From Streptomyces sp. CG4 (GTDB lineage: Bacteria; Actinomycetota; Actinomycetes; Streptomycetales; Streptomycetaceae), in NCBI RefSeq assembly GCF_041080655.1, contig NZ_CP163525.1, forward strand, positions 2,232,001 through 2,296,000: a DNA stretch of 64,000 nucleotides, in the 5' to 3' direction. The position numbers and the translations under genes were made by a program. The notes beneath the pieces were generated by a model. The model did no database searches, was not told the origin of the DNA, and worked only from the letters and a program-made list of their open reading frames with translations. Positions 16,989-24,819 of the stretch are shown one piece after another. Numbering within the stretch: the first letter of the stretch is position 1; every line of letters starts with the position of its first letter.

Positions 16989-17570
16989 TCAGACTCCCTC
17001 GGACTGGCGGGCGGCCGCCAGGCGGACCGCGTCCATGATCTTCTCGTAGCCCGTGCAGCGGCACAGGTTGCCCGACAGCGCCTCGCGGATGTCCGCGTCG
17101 GACGGGTTCGGGTTGCGCTCCAGGAGTTCGTCGGAGGCGACGAGCAGACCCGGGGTGCAGAAGCCGCACTGGACGGCACCGGCGTCGATGAACGCCTGCT
17201 GGATCGGGGAGAGTTCGGCACCCTCGCCGGTCTGCGAGTCGGTCCCCTTGGCCCGCCACTGCTGGGCGTCCTGCAGGGTCGTGCCGCAGGCGCCGGTCGC
17301 GCAGCCGCTCTCGGTGCGCTGCTTGGCGAAGTCGGCGAGGCCCTCGACGGTCACGACGTCACGGCCCTCGACCTGGCCGGCCGCGACCAGGCAGGAACAG
17401 ACCGGCACGCCGTCCAGGCGCACGGTGCAGGAACCGCACTCGCCCTGCTCGCAGGCGTTCTTGGAGCCGGGCAGGCCCATGCGCTCACGCAGGACGTAGA
17501 GCAGGGACTCGCCCTCCCAGACGTCGTCGGCTTCCTGCGGGCGTCCGTTGACGGTGAAGTTGACGCGCAT
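16989..17570 (-). CDS. Xanthine dehydrogenase, [2Fe-2S] subunit
   Basis: A 193-residue small subunit. The plant-type ferredoxin cluster is bound by C40, C45, C48 and C58 or C60. The second, helical cluster domain has C135, C138, C170 and C172 (QCGFC and NLCRC). Between them, residues 82-119 form an insertion absent from ordinary subunits of about 155-165 residues. The insertion contains two further cysteines (C90, C95, a C-x4-C pair) and a polar Q/G/T-rich stretch. It passes electrons from the molybdenum centre to FAD. ATG 17570 overlaps the upstream TAA by one base. Confidence 0.93.
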   Translation of the reverse strand: MRVNFTVNGRPQEADDVWEGESLLYVLRERMGLPGSKNACEQGECGSCTVRLDGVPVCSCLVAAGQVEGRDVVTVEGLADFAKQRTESGCATGACGTTLQDAQQWRAKGTDSQTGEGAELSPIQQAFIDAGAVQCGFCTPGLLVASDELLERNPNPSDADIREALSGNLCRCTGYEKIMDAVRLAAARQSEGV

Positions 17571-18463
17571 TACGCAGCTCCCTCAGTGGTGCGGCGGGTG
17601 CCGCGGTACGACTCCCAGGTCCAGGTGAGCGTCCGGCGGGCCATCACGCCGACCGCGTGGCGGCGGTAGCTCGCGGTGCCCCGGACGTCGTCGATCGGGT
17701 TGCAGGCGCCGGAGCACAGCTCCGCGAACTGCTTGGCGACCGACGGGGTGATGATCTTTCCGTTGTCCCAGAAGCCGCCCTCTTCGAGCGCCGCGTTCAG
17801 GAACTCCTCGGCCGCCTTGGCGCGCACCGGGGTCGGGGCGGCGGAGCCGATGCCGGTCCGGACGGTGCGGGTCTCGGGGTGCAGCGCGAGGCCGAAGGCG
17901 CACACGGCGATGACCATGGCGTTGCGGGTGCCGACCTTCGAGTACTGCTGCGGTCCGTCCGCCTTCTTGACGTGGACGGCGCGGATCAGCTCGTCGGGCT
18001 GGAGCGCGTTGCGCTTGACGCCCGTGTAGAACGCGTCGATCGGGATCAGCCGGGTGCCGCGGGCCGCGGACTCCACCTCGACCTCGGCGCCGGCGGCGAG
18101 GAGGGCGGGGTGGGCGTCACCGGCGGGCGAGGCCGTGCCGAGGTTGCCGCCGACGCCGCCGCGGTTGCGGATCTGCGGGGAGGCGACCGTGTGCGAGGCG
18201 AGCGCGAGGCCCGGCAGCTCGGCACGGAGATTCTCCATGATCCTGGTGTACGGGACGGAAGCACCCAGCCGGACGCTCTCCTCGCCGACCTCCCACTCGT
18301 AGAGGTCGCCGATGCGGTTGAGGTCGAGCAGGTACTCGGGCCGGCGGTGGTCGAAGTTGATCTCGACCATCACATCGGTGCCACCCGCAATCGGCACAGC
18401 GGTGGGGTGCTCGGCCTTAGCGGCGAGCGCCTCCTCCCAGCTGGCGGGGCGAAGGAAGTCCAT
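17570..18463 (-). CDS. Xanthine dehydrogenase, FAD-binding subunit
   Basis: A 297-residue FAD-binding subunit of the molybdopterin dehydrogenase family. PIAGGTDVMVEI near residues 25-36 and GGVGGNLGTASPAGD near 105-120 are the FAD pyrophosphate-binding motifs; a CO-dehydrogenase flavoprotein C-terminal domain follows. It delivers electrons from the iron-sulfur subunit to NAD or another acceptor. As first gene of the operon it lies downstream of the intergenic region shared with the divergent PucR regulator. GAGAG lies about seven bases before the ATG at 18463. Confidence 0.93.
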   Translation of the reverse strand: MDFLRPASWEEALAAKAEHPTAVPIAGGTDVMVEINFDHRRPEYLLDLNRIGDLYEWEVGEESVRLGASVPYTRIMENLRAELPGLALASHTVASPQIRNRGGVGGNLGTASPAGDAHPALLAAGAEVEVESAARGTRLIPIDAFYTGVKRNALQPDELIRAVHVKKADGPQQYSKVGTRNAMVIAVCAFGLALHPETRTVRTGIGSAAPTPVRAKAAEEFLNAALEEGGFWDNGKIITPSVAKQFAELCSGACNPIDDVRGTASYRRHAVGVMARRTLTWTWESYRGTRRTTEGAA

Positions 18464-18804
18464 GACCGGCTCTCTTCTTCGTCTCGTGGGTCATACAGAT
18501 TGAGCCAATCCGTGTGCGGCGGGCCCGGCTCGTTCATGTCCTGTTAACGCGGAGTGGACTCAGTACACCGCCCGCTGCTCCTGGGTGGTCAGTCACCGAA
18601 ACCATGAAGGAGTTGGCTGGCCACGGCGGGCATCTTGTAGATTCGTATGAACGGAGGTCATCGGTAACCTCTCCTTTTTCCTGGGGAAACGCAGGAAACA
18701 GCGCGGAGACCCCGGAGAACGCCCTGTACGGCCCTGTGCCGGGCCCTCTCCCGTCCCCTCCATGATCCATCGTAGGTTTCGAGACAAAGAACGGCGGCGA
18801 CGAG
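18464..18804. promoter_or_regulatory. Divergent control region between xanthine dehydrogenase operon and pucR
   Basis: This 341-base region has no convincing gene. It must hold both divergent promoters. A short palindrome GATTG-AGC-CAATC lies at 18498-18510, 35 bases before the dehydrogenase operon start. A weak plus-strand promoter (TTGGCT at 18613, TAGATT at 18638, 19-base spacing) could serve the regulator. Binding of PucR here is expected from family behaviour but not shown. Confidence 0.5.
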
Positions 18805-20478
18805 ATGCGGCTGCGCGCACTTCTGGACACCGACGCGCTGGGCCTGCGGCTGCTCGGCGGCGAGGACGAACTGGACCGGTCGGTGCGCGGGGTCATGACG
18901 ACCGACCTGCGCGACCCGAGCCGCTACCTCTCCGGGGGCGAGCTGGTGCTGACCGGCCTGGCCTGGCGCCGGGACGCCGACGACTCCGAGTCGTTCGTCC
19001 GGATCCTGGTGCAGGCCGGGGTCGCGGCGCTCGCGGCCGGTGAGGCGGAGCTGGGCGATGTGCCGGACGACCTGGTACTCGCCTGCGCCCGGCACCGGCT
19101 GCCGCTGTTCGCGGTGCACGAGTCGGTGGCCTTCGCGACGATCACCGAGCATGTCGTACGGCAGGTCTCCAGCGAGCGGGCCGGCGACCTGGCGGCCGTG
19201 GTGGACCGGCACCGGCGGATGATGACCTCGGGCCCGGCGGGCGGCGGCCCGGACGTGGTCCTGGACCTGCTCGGCACCGACCTGGACCTGCGCGCCTGGG
19301 TGCTCGCGCCGACCGGCCGGCTGATCGCCGGCTCCAAGGAGACGGGACCGGAGCTGCCCCCGGAGGCCTGCGCCAAGCTCGCCGCCGAGCACCTGGCGGC
19401 CACCCGCACCGGCCGACGCGGCCCGCACCGGGTCCTGCTGGCCGGTACGACGTACTCGCTGTTCCCGATCCGCTCCTCCGGCCGCTCCCCGCAGGGCGCC
19501 CGCGATGTGCGCGAGACGGTGCTGTCGGACTGGCTGCTGGCCGTCGAGGCGGACGCCGGGGACTGGCCCGAGGAGCGGCTCGACCTGCTGCAGGGCGTCA
19601 CCCAGCTGATCTCGGTCGAGCGGGACCGCCGGGAGGCGGCGCGCACGGTACGGCGCCGGCTCGCCCAGGAGGTGCTGGAGCTGGTCCAGACGGGTGCCGC
19701 GCCCGCCGAGATCGCGGCCCGGCTCAGGGTGGCCGCGCCGGTGCTGCTGCCCGGGCTCGGCGCGGCCCCGCACTGGCAGGTCGTGGTGGCCCGGGTGGAG
19801 TGGGAGGACAGCGAGGTCGAGGGCGGCCCGGTCGCCCAGTCGCTGCTGGAGGAGGTGCTGGTCGACCCGCTGGCGACCGGCCCGGAGCCGTCCGACCGGA
19901 TCGCGGTCGCACACACCGGCGACGAGGCGATCGCCCTGGTCCCGCTGCCGGCGGTCTCCTCCGAGCACGACGGCTCGGAGACGGGACTTCTTGCCGATTC
20001 CCTCCTGCAGTCGGTGCGGCAGACGCTGTCGGCGGGCCTGAACGACGACGGGCGGCTCACCCTCGGCGTCAGCGCCGCCGTGCACTCGGCGGAGGGCCTG
20101 CGCGGCGCCCTGGAGGAGGCCCGGCACGCCCGCCGGGTGGCGGCCGCCCGCCCGGGCCGGGTGTGCGCGGCGGGGCACCAGGAGCTGGCCTCGCACGTCC
20201 TGCTGCTGCCCTTCGTCCCCGACGACGTCCGCCGCGCCTTCACCGCGCGCCTGCTGGACCCGCTGACGGACTACGACCGCCGGCACCGGGCCGAACTGAT
20301 CCCGACCCTGGAGGCGTTCCTGGACTGCGACGGCTCCTGGACCCGCTGCGCCACCCGGCTCCACCTGCACGTCAACACGCTGCGCTACCGGGTGGGCCGG
20401 ATCGAGCAGTTGACGGGACGGGACCTGTCCCGGCTGGAGGACAAGCTGGACTTCTTCCTCGCGCTGCGCATGAGCTGA
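18805..20478 (+). CDS. pucR: PucR-family transcriptional regulator of purine catabolism
   Basis: A 557-residue regulator with the PucR layout. The N-terminal purine catabolism domain begins MRLRALLDTDALGLRLLGG, a central GGDEF-like CdaR region follows, and a C-terminal PucR helix-turn-helix (HVNTLRYRVGRIEQLTGRDLS) ends the protein. PucR senses purine breakdown intermediates in Bacillus; here divergence from the xanthine dehydrogenase operon supports the same role. The ribosome site is weak (GGCGGCGACG). It could activate or repress the operon; direction cannot be read from sequence. Confidence 0.9.
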   Translation: MRLRALLDTDALGLRLLGGEDELDRSVRGVMTTDLRDPSRYLSGGELVLTGLAWRRDADDSESFVRILVQAGVAALAAGEAELGDVPDDLVLACARHRLPLFAVHESVAFATITEHVVRQVSSERAGDLAAVVDRHRRMMTSGPAGGGPDVVLDLLGTDLDLRAWVLAPTGRLIAGSKETGPELPPEACAKLAAEHLAATRTGRRGPHRVLLAGTTYSLFPIRSSGRSPQGARDVRETVLSDWLLAVEADAGDWPEERLDLLQGVTQLISVERDRREAARTVRRRLAQEVLELVQTGAAPAEIAARLRVAAPVLLPGLGAAPHWQVVVARVEWEDSEVEGGPVAQSLLEEVLVDPLATGPEPSDRIAVAHTGDEAIALVPLPAVSSEHDGSETGLLADSLLQSVRQTLSAGLNDDGRLTLGVSAAVHSAEGLRGALEEARHARRVAAARPGRVCAAGHQELASHVLLLPFVPDDVRRAFTARLLDPLTDYDRRHRAELIPTLEAFLDCDGSWTRCATRLHLHVNTLRYRVGRIEQLTGRDLSRLEDKLDFFLALRMS

Positions 20479-20629
20479 GGTCAGCGGGGGCGCGCGGGGC
20501 CGAACCCGGTCACGCCCGCACCCCACGACTTTGTGAAATCTTTCACCCACCCTCTTGGCCCCGCCCGGCGAATGGTGCTGGAATGCCGCCACCACTCAAC
20601 AGCTCGATGGCGTGCTCGGGGAGGGCAAC

Positions 20630-21412
20630 GTGGCGCATACCGCCATGTCTGGTAACGGAACGACCCCTGGTGACGATCCGCTCCAGACCGCGGTATGGCG
20701 GCTGCGCTCGCGGGCCTGCTGGACGGACGCGGCGGCCCTGCTGCCGCCGGACGCCCCCGCGACGGCCCTGCAGCGGGCCGCGCTGCTGGTCGAACGGTGC
20801 CTGTACACCGAACGGGGCTGGGAGGACGCGGAGGACGCCCTGCGGACGGCGGAGGCGCTCGCGCACAGCGACGAGGAGCGGGGCGCCGCCGCGTGCGAGC
20901 GGGGTCAACTCGCCTACACGGCAACGCTGCACGGGGTGCGGGACCGCGCGGACGAGGCGCGGGCGGCTCTCGGCCGGGCGGCGGCACTGGTCCCTCCGGG
21001 GGCTCCGGGCCGGGCCCTGCTGGACTTCCGCCGGGGCCTGATCGCCGAGAACCTGACCCGCTCTCCGCAGGCGGCGCGGGCGGCCTACCGCCGGGCCCAC
21101 GCGGGAGCCACGGCGCACGCCGACCCGCTGTTGCTGTCCTTCACCTGGCGCCACCTCGCCGGACTCGCCCTGCAGGACGGGGAGTTGACGGAGGCCCGGC
21201 ACGGCTTCACCGAATCCCTGCGCATCCGGGAGGAGTTGGGCTATCTGGTGGGCACGGCGCCGGCACTGGCCTCCCTGGCCGACGCGGAATCCGAGCCGGA
21301 GGCCTCGCGGCTACGGGAGGAGGCTCGACGGTTGTTCCGGCTGCTCGGGGGTGTTCCGACGTGGCTGGCACGGCAGTTGACTCCACCGGCGCCGGGGGTG
21401 GCTACGGCGTAG
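20630..21412 (+). CDS. TPR-like helical repeat protein of unknown function
   Basis: About 260 residues, almost entirely alpha-helical, rich in Ala, Arg, Leu and Glu. It contains pairs of helices of TPR-like character (AALLVERCLYTERGWEDAEDALRTAEALAHSDEERGAA-type text and LAGLALQDGELTEARHGFTESLRIREELG). It resembles the helical region of LAL/SARP regulators, but has no DNA-binding domain and no ATPase. GTG 20630 follows GGGGAGGG at five bases; ATG 20645 is an alternative. It stands alone behind pucR. It is probably a protein-interaction scaffold; no function is assigned. Confidence 0.7.
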   Translation: MAHTAMSGNGTTPGDDPLQTAVWRLRSRACWTDAAALLPPDAPATALQRAALLVERCLYTERGWEDAEDALRTAEALAHSDEERGAAACERGQLAYTATLHGVRDRADEARAALGRAAALVPPGAPGRALLDFRRGLIAENLTRSPQAARAAYRRAHAGATAHADPLLLSFTWRHLAGLALQDGELTEARHGFTESLRIREELGYLVGTAPALASLADAESEPEASRLREEARRLFRLLGGVPTWLARQLTPPAPGVATA

Positions 21413-21490
21413 GGGCGGGTGGGTGCCGTGTCATTGCCGGGTGCGGGCTGGTGGGGGCCGGTGCGGGCCGCCGGTGAGGGCTGATGGGGG

Positions 21491-21532
21491 CTGATCGCGC
21501 AGTTCCCCGCGCCCCTGGGGGGCTGTAGTCGC
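21491..21532. repeat. Streptomyces-type intergenic repeat element
   Basis: The segment with CGCGCAGTTCCCCGCGCCCC matches a short sequence that recurs between genes in many Streptomyces genomes. It lies between two converging genes and can fold through CCCC/GGGG pairing. Recognition is from memory; recurrence must be checked on the full genome. Confidence 0.55.
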
Positions 21533-21550
21533 CGCACTCGCATGCGCGCC

Positions 21551-22351
21551 TCAGCCGGTCCCGGCGAAGTGCCCCGTCACCAACCCCCGCACCATATCCA
21601 CGTCCCCGGCGATGAGCGCGTCCAGGAGGGTCAGGTGTTCCGCCGCGTCCGCGATCAGGTACGCGTGGCCGCGGCGGACCGGGGGCCACTGGGAACGTCG
21701 GTGGAGGTCGGACGCGATACCGACCAGCTGCTCGTTGCCCGACAGGGCGAGCAGGGCGCGGTGGAAGGCCCGGTCGGACTCCGCGTACGTCGCCGGACAG
21801 CCGTCGGCCGCCGCGCGCACCGTCTCCTCCGCCAGCGGCCGCAGCTCGGCCCACCGCTCCCCCGGCACCGTCCGGGCGAGCCGCAGCATCACCGGGACCT
21901 CGATGAGCGCGCGCACCTCCGCCAGCTCGGCCAGCTCCCGCGCCCCCCGCTCGACCACCCGGAAGCCCCGGTTGGGCACGACCTCGACCGCACCCTCCAG
22001 GGCGAGCTGCTGCATGGCCTCCCGCACGGGCGTCGCCGAGACGCCGAACCGTTCGCCGAGCACCGGCGCCGAGTAGACCTCGCCCGGCGCCAGCTCCCCG
22101 GTCACCAGCGCGGTGCGCAGCGCGTCAAGGATCTGCCCGCGCACCGAGGAGCGCTGCACCGCCGGCCGCGGCTCCGGAATCGGCCGCTCACCGTGCGTGT
22201 GCTCGCCCCGCGCGGCCGGCACGGTGGTGCCCCGCTCACGGCAGCCGTCGAGGGCGTCCACGGGGCGCACCTGCGCGGGCACCCGGGTACCACCGGGCAT
22301 GTGGCACTCCGACGTCCCCGCCTCGGCGGAGCCCTGCGCGCTCTGCTTCAC
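21551..22351 (-). CDS. GntR-family (FadR-type) transcriptional regulator
   Basis: A 266-residue regulator. A GntR winged helix occupies about residues 65-130 (ALVTGELAPGEVYSAPVLGERFGVS, TPVREAMQQLALEG). A helical FCD effector domain follows (SDRAFHRALLALSGNEQL). The first 60 residues are an unusual polar extension, but GTG 22351 is preceded by a clean AGGAGG at four bases, so it is probably translated. FCD-type regulators respond to carboxylic acids. There is no adjacent target operon; it may act elsewhere. Confidence 0.9.
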   Translation of the reverse strand: MKQSAQGSAEAGTSECHMPGGTRVPAQVRPVDALDGCRERGTTVPAARGEHTHGERPIPEPRPAVQRSSVRGQILDALRTALVTGELAPGEVYSAPVLGERFGVSATPVREAMQQLALEGAVEVVPNRGFRVVERGARELAELAEVRALIEVPVMLRLARTVPGERWAELRPLAEETVRAAADGCPATYAESDRAFHRALLALSGNEQLVGIASDLHRRSQWPPVRRGHAYLIADAAEHLTLLDALIAGDVDMVRGLVTGHFAGTG

Positions 22352-22845
22352 GGGTCCTCCTGGCGGCTTGTCGGCACTTGGGTCATTAACGGCGACTTGT
22401 CACTTGTCCGTCAAGCACCTTAGGCGCCGGGGCCGATAGTTCAAATTCACCCCAGAGTGAGCAAGGTTAGCCTTACCTATCTGCATCGATCATCGCGTAC
22501 GACCGATCTCGTACGACCGCGCCGCCGGGCGTCCGGCCGTACACCCGATCACGGCCCCGGGTCCATTAAGATCATCATCGGCGCGACAGCCGCACCCGGG
22601 CGGGCGCCCGGACACACACTTCACACCTTCCTCACCCACCCCAGGAAGTTTCCCCGGAACCATCCGTACGGGTAGTCTTATTCGAACTCAACTCCCGCCC
22701 CTCAAGCGGCAGTTCGAGCAGATCGCCGCCCTGGGCATCCCCTTGCACTTCCTTGGCGGCCTCTTGCCCCGAAACCCCCTGAGGGCCGTCGGGAGTGGGC
22801 CACTATGGCGGGCGTTACGCCCTATCCCAATGCAAGGGACCCCTG
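22352..22845. promoter_or_regulatory. Intergenic region with iron-box-like site and direct repeats
   Basis: This 494-base region shows no credible gene. It holds an iron-box-like sequence (22462-22480), a 10-bp direct repeat CGTACGACCG at 22496-22505 and 22510-22519, and an A/T-richer stretch with TAGTCT near 22673 that may serve the DUF2637 gene. Start candidates inside it lack ribosome sites. Confidence 0.45.
22462..22480. promoter_or_regulatory. DmdR/IdeR iron-box-like sequence
   Basis: CAAGGTTAGCCTTACCTAT matches 14 of 19 positions of the streptomycete iron box TTAGGTTAGGCTAACCTAA. It lies 111 bases upstream of the GntR gene and 366 bases upstream of the DUF2637 gene. No siderophore gene is next to it in this window. 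Confidence 0.5.
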
Positions 22846-23889
22846 ATGAAGCTGACCGACATATCGCTGAACTGGCTGCTTCCGGGCGCCGTACTGCTCC
22901 TGGGCATGCTGGCAGCGGTGGCGGTGCTCGCGCGCGGCAAGCGCTCCTCCGGGGAGAACGCGAGCGCGGACGACTCCTGGGAGCGCAGCGAGGAGCGCCG
23001 CAGACGCAAGGAGGCCATCTACGGCACAGCCTCCTACGTGCTCCTGTTCTGCTGTGCGGCGGTCGCCGCCGCCCTCTCCTTCCACGGCCTCGTCGGCTTC
23101 GGCGAGCAGAACCTGGGGCTGACGGACGGCTGGCAGTACCTGGTGCCGTTCGGCCTCGACGGGGCGGCGATGTTCTGCTCCGTCCTCGCGGTGCGCGAGG
23201 CCAGCCACGGTGACGCGGCGCTCGGCTCCCGGATCCTGGTGTGGCTGTTCGCCGCGGCGGCGGCCTGGTTCAACTGGGTGCACGCGCCCCGGGGGGCCGG
23301 CCACGACGGCGCCCCGCAGTTCTTCTCCGGTATGTCCCTGTCCGCGGCCGTCCTGTTCGACCGGGCGCTGAAGCAGACCCGCCGGGCCGCGCTGCGCGAG
23401 CAGGGCCTGGTGCCCCGCCCGCTGCCGCAGATCCGCATCGTGCGCTGGCTGCGGGCTCCCCGCGAGACCTACAGGGCCTGGTCGCTGATGCTGCTGGAGG
23501 GTGTGCGCAGCCTGGACGAGGCGGTCGAGGAGGTCCGCGAGGACAAGCGGAGCAAGGAGGAGACCCGCCAGCGCCGGCGCGAGCAGCACCGCCTGGAGCG
23601 GGCCCAGTTGAAGGCGATCAGCCGGGGCCACCGTGGCATCGTCGGGCGCGCCGGCCGGCAGGTCGAGGTGCAGGCGGTGGAGCGGGGCCCCGCCGAGGTG
23701 ACCGCGGAGCCTGCCATATCCGGCGCGGAGCAACTGCCCGTCCGCGCCCGTCCCTCCCTGCAGCCGGTCCGCAGCGCGTCCGCTGAGCCGGTGACGGTCG
23801 ACCTCACCGCGGAGGACGACACCATGGCCCTGCCGCGCCTGGACTCCCTGGAGCGCAAGCTGAAGGACCTGGAGCAGCAGTTCGGCTAG
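22846..23889 (+). CDS. DUF2637-type membrane protein with cytoplasmic coiled coil
   Basis: A 347-residue protein. Four membrane segments occur in the first 165 residues: LLPGAVLLLGMLAAVAVLA, a stretch around SYVLLFCCAAVAAALSF, one around LVPFGLDGAAMFCSVLAV, and one ending FNWVHAP. These match DUF2637, a family also found in Streptomyces plasmid spread proteins. A charged coiled-coil-like stretch (EEVREDKRSKEETRQRR) and a proline/serine-rich tail ending KLKDLEQQFG follow. AAGGGA lies six bases before ATG 22846. The role is unknown; a link to mycelial plasmid or chromosome transfer is only an analogy. Confidence 0.7.
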   Translation: MKLTDISLNWLLPGAVLLLGMLAAVAVLARGKRSSGENASADDSWERSEERRRRKEAIYGTASYVLLFCCAAVAAALSFHGLVGFGEQNLGLTDGWQYLVPFGLDGAAMFCSVLAVREASHGDAALGSRILVWLFAAAAAWFNWVHAPRGAGHDGAPQFFSGMSLSAAVLFDRALKQTRRAALREQGLVPRPLPQIRIVRWLRAPRETYRAWSLMLLEGVRSLDEAVEEVREDKRSKEETRQRRREQHRLERAQLKAISRGHRGIVGRAGRQVEVQAVERGPAEVTAEPAISGAEQLPVRARPSLQPVRSASAEPVTVDLTAEDDTMALPRLDSLERKLKDLEQQFG

Positions 23890-23926
23890 GGCCCGGCCGG
23901 AGCCGGGGCTCGGACCGTGACCCATG

Positions 23927-23967
23927 ACGGGCCGGGGGTGACCACACGGGTCACGTCCCCGGCCCGT
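23927..23967. terminator. Bidirectional terminator hairpin
   Basis: Outer arms ACGGGCCGGGG (23927-23937) and CCCCGGCCCGT (23957-23967) are perfectly complementary. Inner arms GTGACC (23938-23943) and GGTCAC (23949-23954) extend the stem. It lies between the converging DUF2637 and HATPase genes. Confidence 0.75.
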
Positions 23968-23985
23968 TGTCCGTCGCTCGTGCCG

Positions 23986-24495
23986 TCACGCGGCCTCGGC
24001 GCCCAGTTCGAACCACACCGACTTGCCCACGCCGTGCGGCCGTACGCCCCAGGCGTCCGCGAGGGACTGGACCAGCAGCAGGCCCCGCCCATGGGTGTCG
24101 TCGTCCGTGTCCGGGCCTCTCAGCTCCGGTCTGTGTGCCACGAAGTCCCGTACCTCCACGCGCAGTCCGTCCGGCTCCACGACGGCCGTGAGGACCGCGT
24201 CGTGGTCGGTGTGGACGAGCGCGTTGGTGACGAGTTCGCTGGTGAGCAGTTCGGCGATCTCCGAGCGGCCTGGTTTGCCCCAGTGCCGCAGCAGTTCGCG
24301 CACCTCCCGGCGGGCCTCGGGCACCGCCCGGAGATCCGCCCGCCCCAGTCTGCGCCGGAGCCGGTGCGCGTGTCCCGTGATGGTGCCGGCCACTTCCCCC
24401 GTCGTCTCCCCCGTCATCTCCCCCGTGGTCTCCCGCGTCGTGTGCGAGGAGCCTCCGACGACCGCGGGACCGCCCCCTCGTGCCTGACTCTTCAT
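23986..24495 (-). CDS. Anti-sigma-like HATPase (serine kinase fold) protein
   Basis: A 169-residue ATP-binding protein of the SpoIIAB/RsbW-like group that is very numerous in Streptomyces. The N-box ELVTNALVHTD, the G1 box VRDF and the G2 box THGRGLLLVQSLADAWG are present, and the C-terminus is GVGKSVWFELG. The first 45 residues are polar and include a Thr-Gly-Glu repeat (REtTGE, MTGE, TTGE). Such proteins usually bind or phosphorylate anti-anti-sigma partners in the cytoplasm. ATG 24495 follows a G-rich site. The partner gene is not nearby. Confidence 0.87.
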   Translation of the reverse strand: MKSQARGGGPAVVGGSSHTTRETTGEMTGETTGEVAGTITGHAHRLRRRLGRADLRAVPEARREVRELLRHWGKPGRSEIAELLTSELVTNALVHTDHDAVLTAVVEPDGLRVEVRDFVAHRPELRGPDTDDDTHGRGLLLVQSLADAWGVRPHGVGKSVWFELGAEAA

Positions 24496-24819
24496 GACCC
24501 CCGCCCGCACGCCGCTGGACCCTGCCCCTCCTGGTCGAACACGTTCACGGGGGATGCTTGCCCAGCCCGCACACAGGCAGTCATGACGCACGCCGGATGA
24601 CCGTGGGTTCGGCCACGGCCGTACGGTGTCCGGGCCGCCCGCCGGGCCCCGCCGTACCGGGATCACCGGGCCCCCGCAGGGCGCTGGGCGCCACGGACGC
24701 CCCGGAACGGCAAGGCAGATGCGCCCGGCACCGGCCGTCGGCACACCGTCACGCGCCGTGAAAGTGGCCGAAATTCATTCCCTTACGGGCCAGTACGCAG
24801 CTCTCCGGTGAGCGGGATG
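24496..24819. other. Gap without recognisable gene
   Basis: These 324 bases lie between the HATPase start and the poxB stop on the same strand. Reading frames in it are short and lack ribosome sites. I see no hairpin or promoter I would defend; the HATPase promoter must be here. Confidence 0.5.

Noticed and set aside
14450..17038. Long reading frame on the plus strand opposite the xanthine dehydrogenase genes
   Set aside because: It is an antisense shadow of real genes in high-GC DNA, has no domain pattern and no ribosome site.
18514..18765. 83-codon frame in the pucR/xanthine dehydrogenase intergenic region
   Set aside because: No ribosome site, no conserved-looking pattern, and the region must hold two promoters.
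22457..22675. 72-codon frame starting at the iron-box-like site
   Set aside because: Starts inside the putative operator, lacks a ribosome site and has random composition.
24558..24811. Small plus-strand frames between the HATPase gene and poxB
   Set aside because: Several overlapping short frames of Arg/Pro-rich text with no start signals.
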